Source: Mucilaginibacter sp.
GTDB lineage: Bacteria > Bacteroidota > Bacteroidia > Sphingobacteriales > Sphingobacteriaceae
Direction: 5' to 3'
DNA: 48,756 bases
Assembly (NCBI GenBank): GCA_028288085.1
Contig: JAQBOK010000013.1
Location: 1 to 48,756 of the forward strand
Positions within the stretch are counted from its first letter, which is position 1. Every line of letters begins with the position of its first letter. Shown piece after piece: positions 42,816 through 48,756 of the stretch. The notes below the pieces were generated by a model. It saw only the letters and a list, made by a program, of their open reading frames with translations. It ran no database searches and was not told where the DNA came from. Made by a program: the position numbers and the translations under genes.

Positions 42816-42906
42816 TCATTTAGAACGAGGGACGAGGAGAAATCTTATACAACGTGCAAAGCGGACTATGCAAGTCATATAAGATTTCTCTCTATCGTTC
42901 GAATGA
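42816..42906. repeat. 91-bp palindromic interspersed element (MITE/REP-like)
   Basis: Outer arms TCATTTAGAACGA (42816-42828) and TCGTTCGAATGA (42895-42906), and inner arms GAGAAATCTTATA (42837-42849) and TATAAGATTTCTC (42878-42890), make an almost continuous hairpin; the centre (about 42850-42877) also contains inverted TGCA half-sites. It lies downstream of rbfA. The 16-mer GAGAAATCTTATACAA recurs at 24674-24689. No open frame is present, so it is a non-autonomous mobile or structural repeat. Confidence 0.75.
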
Positions 42907-42925
42907 CAACTTGATATAAGTAATA

Positions 42926-43297
42926 TTATTCTGTATCAGGCTGTCTTTCTTCTTTGCTTATCTTGTCAAATATCTTATCCATGCGCTCAACGTATTCGCT
43001 GGTGTCATCCACAAAAAACTCAAGCTGCGGAATGATCCTTACCTGGTCTTTAATTCGTGCACCCAGCTTATAACGTATTTCAGACGCGTGCGATTTAACG
43101 GTATTAAGCGCCAACTGGGTATTGGTATTATTAAAGAAACTTAAAAACACCCTTGCTATAGCCAGGTCGGGTGTAACACGCACTTTAGTAATAGTAATAA
43201 GTGTATTAGGCAACAGGTTAATGCCCTCGCGCTGAAATATAGCGGCCAGGTCCTGTTGTATTACTCCTGCAAATTTTTGCTGACGTTTTGATTCCAT
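42926..43297 (-). CDS. rbfA: Ribosome-binding factor A
   Basis: The 123-residue protein has the RbfA KH-type fold, with RQQKFAGVIQQDLAAIFQRE at the start, LITITKVRVTPDLAIARVFLS, the helix VKSHASEIRYKLGARIKDQVRIIPQLEFFVDDT, and ends in an acidic tail. It binds the 30S subunit and helps 16S rRNA 5'-end maturation. It is downstream of the FtsX/LolC-type permease gene by about 100 bp, an arrangement common in Bacteroidota, and the palindromic repeat follows 20 bp after its stop. Confidence 0.96.
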   Translation of the reverse strand: MESKRQQKFAGVIQQDLAAIFQREGINLLPNTLITITKVRVTPDLAIARVFLSFFNNTNTQLALNTVKSHASEIRYKLGARIKDQVRIIPQLEFFVDDTSEYVERMDKIFDKISKEERQPDTE

Positions 43298-43398
43298 GGT
43301 AGTTAATTAAATCCTGATCTCTAAATTCTAAACTTAAGGTTTAGATGATTCCCCGTTTTTATAATGACAACCTGCCACCTTATCCTAATAACCCAAAT

Positions 43399-44628
43399 CT
43401 ACAACTCCTGTTTGATTTCATCGAGCCTTTTGATACTTAAACGGGCGCTAATACCGGATGCGATAGTTGCAATGATAGTTACGGTTAAAAATACCAATAT
43501 AAAATCGGTAAACTTTAATGCAATTGGATAAGCATCTATAGCTGTGAGGTTGTCGCCGAATTTTATAAATCCAAACTGTTCCTGGAAAATACAAAATATC
43601 AAGCCTACTATTATCCCTGCAACACACCCTATAAAAGAGATCATCATTCCTTCAAAAAAGAATATCCCCTGTATCAATTGCTTATCAGCACCCAGGCTGG
43701 TTAAAATGGCAATGTCCTTTTGCTTATCAATAACCAGCATGGTTAATGATCCGATGATATTAAATATGGCTATAATCAATACAAACGTCAGGATCATAAA
43801 TATAAACCATCTTTCGTAGTTTAAAGTTTTATACAGATCGGCATTTTGCTCATACCGGTTTTTTATGGTGTACATGCTACCCACCTTATCCTCAATATCC
43901 AGTTGTACTGCTTTCAGATCAGTCCCTTTTTTGTAATTGAGGTCAATAGCCGAAATGTTTTTTGGCTCATTAAGCAGGTCCCGCATAAAATCGATCGGGG
44001 TAATGATCAGTCCGTTAAAATCCTGCTGGATATTAAAAATACCAGATGGATAAATATACTTTACCTCAAATTCACTCAAAGGGTCAGCCGAACCGGAGGC
44101 ATTTCGCCTGGGCGAATAGATCTGTAATGGCGAAAGCTGATCATGAATATTAATAGATAATTTGCCCTGTACAGTAGCGCCAATAACTGCCATAGGACGG
44201 CCCTGGTTTTTTAGTGTAAATGAACCCCGCTCAATCGTACTATCTAATTGATCATTTTTTAAAAACTCATCGCTTACTCCTCTTACTGTTCCAATAAATT
44301 CTCCGGTAGGGCCGTACCTTATCAACGCCTTTTCCTCTAACATTTCAGTATACGAAAACAATTTGGGGTCGCGGTGCAGCGCATTAAAATAAGGTGTGTT
44401 GGGGTCAAACGTTTTCCCTTGTTTTGGTTCAATTCTTAACTCGGGAGTAAAATTACTGTACAGCGAGAGGATCACTTTCTCAAAACCATTGAATACTGAT
44501 AAAATTATCACCAAAGCTGCACTTCCAATAAAAACACCCAGCATGGATACGCCCGAGATAATGTTGATGGCATGCACCTTCTTTCTCGAGAACAAATATC
44601 TTTTGGCTATGTAGATCGAAGTATTCAA
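43399..44628 (-). CDS. ABC transporter permease of the LolC/LolE (FtsX) type
   Basis: The 409-residue protein starts with IAKRYLFSRKKVHAINIISG, the typical N-terminus of lipoprotein-releasing permeases, has one N-terminal membrane segment (about 25-47), a large periplasmic domain (about 50-265), and three C-terminal segments (about 270-295, 320-340 and 370-393) with TSLGADKQLIQGIFFFEG. It is the membrane part of an ABC system that releases lipoproteins from the inner membrane; the ATPase is not in the window. It lies about 70 bp after the metallo-hydrolase gene on the same strand. Confidence 0.92.
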   Translation of the reverse strand: MNTSIYIAKRYLFSRKKVHAINIISGVSMLGVFIGSAALVIILSVFNGFEKVILSLYSNFTPELRIEPKQGKTFDPNTPYFNALHRDPKLFSYTEMLEEKALIRYGPTGEFIGTVRGVSDEFLKNDQLDSTIERGSFTLKNQGRPMAVIGATVQGKLSINIHDQLSPLQIYSPRRNASGSADPLSEFEVKYIYPSGIFNIQQDFNGLIITPIDFMRDLLNEPKNISAIDLNYKKGTDLKAVQLDIEDKVGSMYTIKNRYEQNADLYKTLNYERWFIFMILTFVLIIAIFNIIGSLTMLVIDKQKDIAILTSLGADKQLIQGIFFFEGMMISFIGCVAGIIVGLIFCIFQEQFGFIKFGDNLTAIDAYPIALKFTDFILVFLTVTIIATIASGISARLSIKRLDEIKQEL

Positions 44629-44699
44629 TGGGTGATTGTGTTACGTTATACGCTTTATCCGGACGTTAAAATCATTTAAAACGTACAACATTGAACGGA

Positions 44700-45332
44700 T
44701 TAATTAAAAAATGGATTGTGCTGTTTCTCAAAACCGATAGTAGTTTCGGGGCCGTGGCCAGGATATACTACGCAGTCATCAGGCAAGGTAAAGAGTTTTT
44801 CACGGATATTCCGGATCAGCAGATCATAATCGCCTCCTGGCAGATCAGAGCGCCCTATACTTCCTTTAAACAATACATCACCGCCTACCAATAAGTTATT
44901 GCCCTCATCATAAAAACATAGATGAGCCGGCGAATGGCCCGGTGCAAAAATGAGGCGTAATTCAGTGTTGCCAAAAGCAATGGTACCTGTTTCAGGCAAG
45001 TAATGATCAGGCAATGGCGACAATTCGTACCGGATACCCATTTGCGGCGCATAAGCCGGAACAGCTGCCAATATATACGACTCGCCCTCATTAAATTGGG
45101 GTTTTAATCCATACTGATCAAACACCAGTTTGTTGCCCAGCACGTGATCTATATGGCAATGGGTGTTTAGCAGCATAACTGGTTTTAACTGGTTATCCCT
45201 GATAAAATTTATCACTGCATTTTGTTCAGATGCCGTGTACATCCCCGGATCAATAATGGCACACTCACCTGTTTCATCAAATAAAATATAGGTATTTTCC
45301 TGGTAAGGATTGTTTACAAATGATTTGATCAT
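44700..45332 (-). CDS. Metallo-beta-lactamase-fold hydrolase (glyoxalase II-like)
   Basis: The 210-residue protein has the metal motif NTHCHIDHVLGN, the third histidine in FAPGHSPAHLCFYD, an Asp in LLVGGDVLF, and the last histidine in VYPGHGPETTIG. This layout is that of small MBL-fold thioesterases such as hydroxyacylglutathione hydrolase. The protein lacks the long C-terminal substrate domain of true glyoxalase II, so the thiol substrate is uncertain. It is on the same strand as the permease gene. Confidence 0.93.
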   Translation of the reverse strand: MIKSFVNNPYQENTYILFDETGECAIIDPGMYTASEQNAVINFIRDNQLKPVMLLNTHCHIDHVLGNKLVFDQYGLKPQFNEGESYILAAVPAYAPQMGIRYELSPLPDHYLPETGTIAFGNTELRLIFAPGHSPAHLCFYDEGNNLLVGGDVLFKGSIGRSDLPGGDYDLLIRNIREKLFTLPDDCVVYPGHGPETTIGFEKQHNPFFN

Positions 45333-45425
45333 ATCTTTATTTCGGACGTAGAATGTTCAATTTCGGGTTTAAAAATCAATTAAATATTCAGAAAAGCTTT
45401 TTTTTAGTATTAAATAAATTTGAAG

Positions 45426-46031
45426 TTATTCGCTTTTCCACCTGAATGTTTTGATCATCGTATCCACATCTTTCTTTACAAAGTTCAATACCGGCTGTAT
45501 GGAATCAAGGCGCGGGGTTGAATTGAAATAGAGCGCGCCACGCATATAATTCTTTACGCTATCGGTAATATAAAATTGGATAGATGACGCCGCGTTGCCG
45601 TCAATGGTATAATAAATACCATAAATCTTACGATCGGCATTATGAATGATCCCCTGATCAATGGAGGTGGCTTTTACCGTATGCTTAAAGGCAAAAGTAC
45701 GGGCATCCTCGGTAAGCTCATTAAAAACTTTTTTTGAGGTGATGCTTTCATAACTTAGGTGAAGTGTACCGTTAAATTGCGGAAACTGCATATTTAAAAG
45801 GTATTGCATGTTCAGTAACTTCTTGTCCTTTTTCTGCTTGTTTTTGTCCTGTTCTATTACCGCGTATTTGGGGTATATAAAAGTAAATGGATAAGGGCCA
45901 TTAAACTGCTGATAGGTTTTTTCGGGGAAAAGAATGCGGTAATATCCCCGTGGCTTGGGCGAATAATCGTGATTATCGCTGCAGGCAGCAAAGAACAATA
46001 AAACCGGTACCAGCATTGCCAGTTTCTTCAT
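45426..46031 (-). CDS. gldD: Gliding-motility lipoprotein GldD
   Basis: From ATG 46031 (M12 of the longest frame) the product has 201 residues and a clean lipoprotein signal, MKKLAMLVPVLLFFAACSDN, with C17 as the lipid-attachment residue. Its SPKPRGYYRILFPEKTYQQF segment is the GldD signature. GldD is essential for gliding in Flavobacterium and is also present in non-gliding Bacteroidota; its molecular role is unclear. The start overlaps the aroE stop as ATGA, giving translational coupling. Confidence 0.92.
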   Translation of the reverse strand: MKKLAMLVPVLLFFAACSDNHDYSPKPRGYYRILFPEKTYQQFNGPYPFTFIYPKYAVIEQDKNKQKKDKKLLNMQYLLNMQFPQFNGTLHLSYESITSKKVFNELTEDARTFAFKHTVKATSIDQGIIHNADRKIYGIYYTIDGNAASSIQFYITDSVKNYMRGALYFNSTPRLDSIQPVLNFVKKDVDTMIKTFRWKSE

Positions 46032-46828
46032 GGATGTTTTTCTTTTGAGGTCCATATTTCCCATGCCTTTTCAGCCTGCAATACTAACATTTCATATCCG
46101 TTTTTTGTAGCTGCGCCCCGTTCTTCTCCTTTTTTCAAAAATAAGGTTTGTTCGGGGTTATAGATCAGATCATAAAGCAAATGATCATTGGTAATAGCTT
46201 CGTAGGGGATGGGTGGACATTCATCCACATTTGGCGACATGCCTATGGGCGTTGTGTTGATAATCAGTTTATATTGCCGTATATGATGCGGCTTAAGGTC
46301 GCTAAACAAAATATGGTCAGGAAAAGGTTTCCTTGTAACACATTTAAAATTGATACCCAGGTTATCCAATACGCATTTAACCGCTTTAGCTGCACCGCCA
46401 TCGCCCAGAACTAATGCCTCGTCGTGATGGTTTTTTAGCAATGGCTTTATCGACGTTTCGAAACCATAAATATCTGTATTAAAACCTTCAAGCTTGAAAT
46501 CGTGTCCTTTTACACCTACTTCACCGCAAAAGGCAGCCAATACCGGGCTTTCAGCAGTAATGCGGATACAGTTCACAGCCCCGGCACTTCTGGCATCATG
46601 TTCTATCCAGTCGAGGTATTTCATTACATTTATTTTATGCGGAACGGTAACATTTAATCCGCATAAGTCAGGATGTTTATGCAATAGCGCCGGCAGATCT
46701 TTTATATGCTCCAGCGGAAATAAGTCATACTTTGTATCCTCAATTTTCCCTTTTTCAAACTTTTCAGAAAAGTATTTTTTTGAAAACGAATGTGAAAGCG
46801 GGAAGCCGATGAGCCCGTAATGTTTCAT
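46028..46828 (-). CDS. aroE: Shikimate dehydrogenase
   Basis: The 266-residue enzyme reduces 3-dehydroshikimate to shikimate with NADPH in aromatic amino acid synthesis. It has GLIGFPLSHSFSKKYF at the N-terminus (substrate site), GLNVTVPHKINVM with the catalytic lysine, the nucleotide loop VLGDGGAAKAV, and INTTPIGMSPNVDECPPIPY. It overlaps gldD by 4 nt and follows the methyltransferase gene by 24 bp, so all are probably cotranscribed. Confidence 0.96.
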   Translation of the reverse strand: MKHYGLIGFPLSHSFSKKYFSEKFEKGKIEDTKYDLFPLEHIKDLPALLHKHPDLCGLNVTVPHKINVMKYLDWIEHDARSAGAVNCIRITAESPVLAAFCGEVGVKGHDFKLEGFNTDIYGFETSIKPLLKNHHDEALVLGDGGAAKAVKCVLDNLGINFKCVTRKPFPDHILFSDLKPHHIRQYKLIINTTPIGMSPNVDECPPIPYEAITNDHLLYDLIYNPEQTLFLKKGEERGAATKNGYEMLVLQAEKAWEIWTSKEKHP

Positions 46829-46852
46829 GCTGTAATATTAAGCAAATTTACC

Positions 46853-47677
46853 CTATTCTAACTTCCTTCCTGCTATCATCATGTGCGGACTTAATGAAAG
46901 CAGCGACTGGTCATTTTCTGTGATCTTCATTAATTCCATTATGGATTCCTTCTTTTTAGGATCTGATCGCGTTTCAAAATAATTTTTATCCAGCCAAATC
47001 ATGCCTTCAACAGCATATGTATCTATGTAGGTTAAGCCTGCTTCTTCAAACTCGTTGCGTAATTGTAATGGACGATGATAATAGGCCGAAGGTAATATAC
47101 CAGGTAAGTTTTTAGGTGCATTATGTATGCCGGTAGTTAGTTCGCGCTTACACATTTCATATAACTCCGGTTTATGAATAAACCCGTTAAGTAACCCGGC
47201 GATGCTGGATGCAGAGTGGTTAATGGTAAAGCCAAGCACAACGCCTTTTGGCTTTAGCACCCGTTTAGCTTCGGCTATTGATTTTATCCTGTCATCCTTT
47301 TGTTGCAGGTGATATAAAGGCCCGTGCAAAATCACCACATCGGCAAAATTGTCCGGCAGTTCCAGTTTGCGCGACTCGCCTAAAATATTTTTAAATGACT
47401 TTTTTGATTTGGCTGACCTTTTATTCGCTTGTTTGATGTGCTTTTCTACAGGGTCAACTAAATATACCTCGTGCCCCAGGTTGGCAAGCCATTCAGAATA
47501 AACTCCCGGTCCGCCGCCAACATCAATAACTTTCCCTTTTTTTGGTAAATAGCGTTGTATCAGATCCTTGTTACGCTCAAACTCCAATGGCCCCAGGCCA
47601 AGTTCCAACCTGTTCTCTTCGGAGGTTTGGGCGTAGAATTCTTCTATTTCGGGGTTGATTAGATTAAAAGCGGACAT
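46853..47677 (-). CDS. Class I SAM-dependent methyltransferase
   Basis: The 274-residue protein has the SAM-binding loop KVIDVGGGPGVYSEWLANLG (about residues 49-68), the acidic VYLVDPVEKH after the second strand, and VVILHGPLYHLQQKDDRIK where motif IV is expected. The fold is clear but the substrate is not: small-molecule acceptors are typical of this branch. It precedes aroE by 24 bp. No membrane segment. Confidence 0.9.
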   Translation of the reverse strand: MSAFNLINPEIEEFYAQTSEENRLELGLGPLEFERNKDLIQRYLPKKGKVIDVGGGPGVYSEWLANLGHEVYLVDPVEKHIKQANKRSAKSKKSFKNILGESRKLELPDNFADVVILHGPLYHLQQKDDRIKSIAEAKRVLKPKGVVLGFTINHSASSIAGLLNGFIHKPELYEMCKRELTTGIHNAPKNLPGILPSAYYHRPLQLRNEFEEAGLTYIDTYAVEGMIWLDKNYFETRSDPKKKESIMELMKITENDQSLLSLSPHMMIAGRKLE

Positions 47678-47708
47678 ATTTTAAAGATACGGTTTTAGTA
47701 CAAAAACA

Positions 47709-47738
47709 AAAGCCTTCAGATGCTTATCCAAAGGCTTT
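47709..47738 (-). terminator. Terminator of the phosphosulfolactate synthase gene
   Basis: AAAGCCTT (47709-47716) and AAGGCTTT (47731-47738) pair across a 14-nt loop. On the minus strand the stem is followed by TTTTGTTTTTG, and it lies 23 bp after the stop at 47761. Confidence 0.72.
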
Positions 47739-47760
47739 ACAGATATTTTGGGAGTATTGA

Positions 47761-48522
47761 TTAAAGATTCAAAAAATGATCAAACGTATCACTCCTGATA
47801 CCCAAACGCAGGGTTTCCAACGGGATCACTTCCGCAGGGGCTATGTTGCCGAGGCTTACATTGGCGCCTATCAGTTTAATAAACCAAACTTGTTGTGCTT
47901 TTTGAGGTGCTTCCCAAATGATCTTTTCTTCAGGTATCTGGGTTAATATTTCGTCAACCAAACCTTGCCTTACTTCACCTGAGTCACGGTAGATGCCAAC
48001 ATTTCCGCTTTCACGAGCTTCGGCAATTACTTTCCATGAACCCGCTTCCAGTTCAGCATTCATCAGTTTTATCCATTTGTAAGGTGCAAATATCTTTTGC
48101 ACATCTTTTGAACCAACTTCTGATATAACAGTTACCTGTTTAGCTAATTTGCGGATATATTCACATTTAATGTCGTGCTCTATTTCTATTGAACCGTCGG
48201 ATACTTCGGCATATTCCATTTTATATTTATCCAGTATACGGCAATATTCATCAAATTGTCCGCGAACGATAAATGCCTCGAACAATGTTCCACCAAAATA
48301 AACCGGTATTCCTGCTTCGCGATATATCTTTAGTTTTTCATCCAGATTTGGCGTAACAAATGAAGTTGCCCATCCCAATTTAACCAAGTCGGTATACAAG
48401 CCGCCCACTTCTATAAAATCTTCTGCCTGCCTTAAGCTCAGCCCTTTGTCCATCACCATAGTGATGCCGCTGTTACGGGGTTTTATGCTGCGTTCAGGAA
48501 GATTGCTCAGGGGGTAGTTCAT
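47761..48522 (-). CDS. Phosphosulfolactate synthase (ComA-like)
   Basis: The 253-residue TIM-barrel protein matches the ComA family: RNSGITMVMDKGLSLRQAED, YTDLVKLGWATSFVT, EIEHDIKCEYIRKLAKQ and NIAPAEVIPLETLRLGIRSD. The family adds sulfite to phosphoenolpyruvate to make phosphosulfolactate, the first step of coenzyme M synthesis in archaea; the bacterial homologues probably feed other sulfonates. It is followed by a terminator and is therefore a single-gene unit or the last gene of a transcript entering from the right edge. Confidence 0.92.
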   Translation of the reverse strand: MNYPLSNLPERSIKPRNSGITMVMDKGLSLRQAEDFIEVGGLYTDLVKLGWATSFVTPNLDEKLKIYREAGIPVYFGGTLFEAFIVRGQFDEYCRILDKYKMEYAEVSDGSIEIEHDIKCEYIRKLAKQVTVISEVGSKDVQKIFAPYKWIKLMNAELEAGSWKVIAEARESGNVGIYRDSGEVRQGLVDEILTQIPEEKIIWEAPQKAQQVWFIKLIGANVSLGNIAPAEVIPLETLRLGIRSDTFDHFLNL

Positions 48523-48582
48523 GGTAGTGTATTTGGTTATAGACTATAACAAAAAGTTCTAATGGCGCAAAGGTCAAAAAAA

Positions 48583-48616
48583 ATGTGCGGATGTGCAAGT
48601 ATGCAGATATGCGAAT
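48583..48616. repeat. Short degenerate direct repeats
   Basis: ATGTGCGG, ATGTGCAAGT, ATGCAGAT and ATGCGAAT follow one another at about 8-nt spacing. They lie upstream of the phosphosulfolactate synthase gene in a gap with no supported gene (48523-48756). Function unknown; they resemble the degenerate intergenic repeats of Bacteroidota genomes. Confidence 0.45.
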
Positions 48617-48670
48617 TAGGGATAGAAACGAATTTTTTACAAAGGCAAAGATGCGCAGATTAAACAGGCA

Positions 48671-48700
48671 GATGTTCAAATCATTAACAATTTGAACATC
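48671..48700. repeat. Inverted repeat near the right edge
   Basis: GATGTTCAAAT (48671-48681) and ATTTGAACATC (48690-48700) are perfect complements around an 8-nt loop. There is no T run, so a terminator is unlikely. Confidence 0.6.
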
Positions 48701-48756
48701 CGCATATTAATCCATCATTTACTATACCGGTTTATAATATCCAGTATAACTTTATT

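Noticed and set aside
48494..48679. Minus-strand 61-codon frame at the right edge
   Set aside because: It overlaps the start of the phosphosulfolactate synthase gene and the repeat track; it has no recognisable domain.
1..48756. CRISPR array
   Set aside because: No regularly spaced identical repeats with unique spacers were seen; all repeats found are single dyads or short tandem units.

Overview
The window is chromosomal DNA of a Bacteroidota bacterium, most likely Sphingobacteriaceae and close to Mucilaginibacter (inference from gene content; no search was run). Supporting signs are a GldD lipoprotein gene, a BlaI/M56 pair, an IntDOT-type integrase relic, a bacterial phosphosulfolactate synthase gene, moderate-to-low GC, mostly absent Shine-Dalgarno sequences, and several promoters of the Bacteroidota form TTG-N19/20-TAnnTTTG.

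Layout. 1-1100: minus-strand SRPBCC/AHSA1-ArsR-DinB operon with a tandem palindromic operator on its promoter. 1124-1503: frameshifted AraC-family relic. 1471-3085: BlaI repressor and M56 (BlaR1-like) membrane protease behind three operator copies, closed by a terminator. 3289-5661: probable decayed integrated element, with an unknown membrane protein, a tyrosine recombinase gene killed by one in-frame TGA, and two perfect inverted repeats, next to tRNA-Glu(TTC) at 5772-5843. 6133-6609: OsmC. 6624-12282: a five-gene hexuronate operon (uxuA-uxaC-kdgK-eda-exuT-like). 12435-17039: a xylose operon (xylB-xylA-Na+/sugar symporter), divergent from a LacI-type regulator with a palindromic operator between them. 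18303-19844: secreted GH51 arabinofuranosidase. Together these take arabinoxylan and glucuronoxylan breakdown products into the pentose phosphate and Entner-Doudoroff routes.

19991-25571: ClC channel/transporter, DoxX, an FNR-like regulator with a full set of candidate Fe-S cysteines, a divergent diadenylate-cyclase-like (DAC) protein, and a secreted stand-alone domain related to rhamnogalacturonyl hydrolase C-termini. 25603-33472: a signalling block with a five-PAS histidine kinase and receiver protein, another single-domain receiver, and an Rsb-like partner-switching operon (REC-SpoIIE phosphatase, STAS, HATPase) headed by a small membrane protein. 33819-40863: lipoprotein, an overlooked 51-residue glycine-zipper peptide, an esterase-alcohol dehydrogenase-esterase operon, a GH13 enzyme and a CE2-like SGNH esterase. 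40922-48756: XdhC-like protein, cytoplasmic M23 peptidase, a 91-bp palindromic interspersed repeat, then housekeeping genes (rbfA, LolC/E-type permease, metallo-hydrolase, gldD, aroE, methyltransferase, phosphosulfolactate synthase).

No phage structural genes, complete insertion sequences or CRISPR arrays were seen. The least-described items are the DAC-like gene beside the FNR-like regulator, the partner-switching operon with no visible sigma-factor target, and the integrase relic with its inverted repeats.
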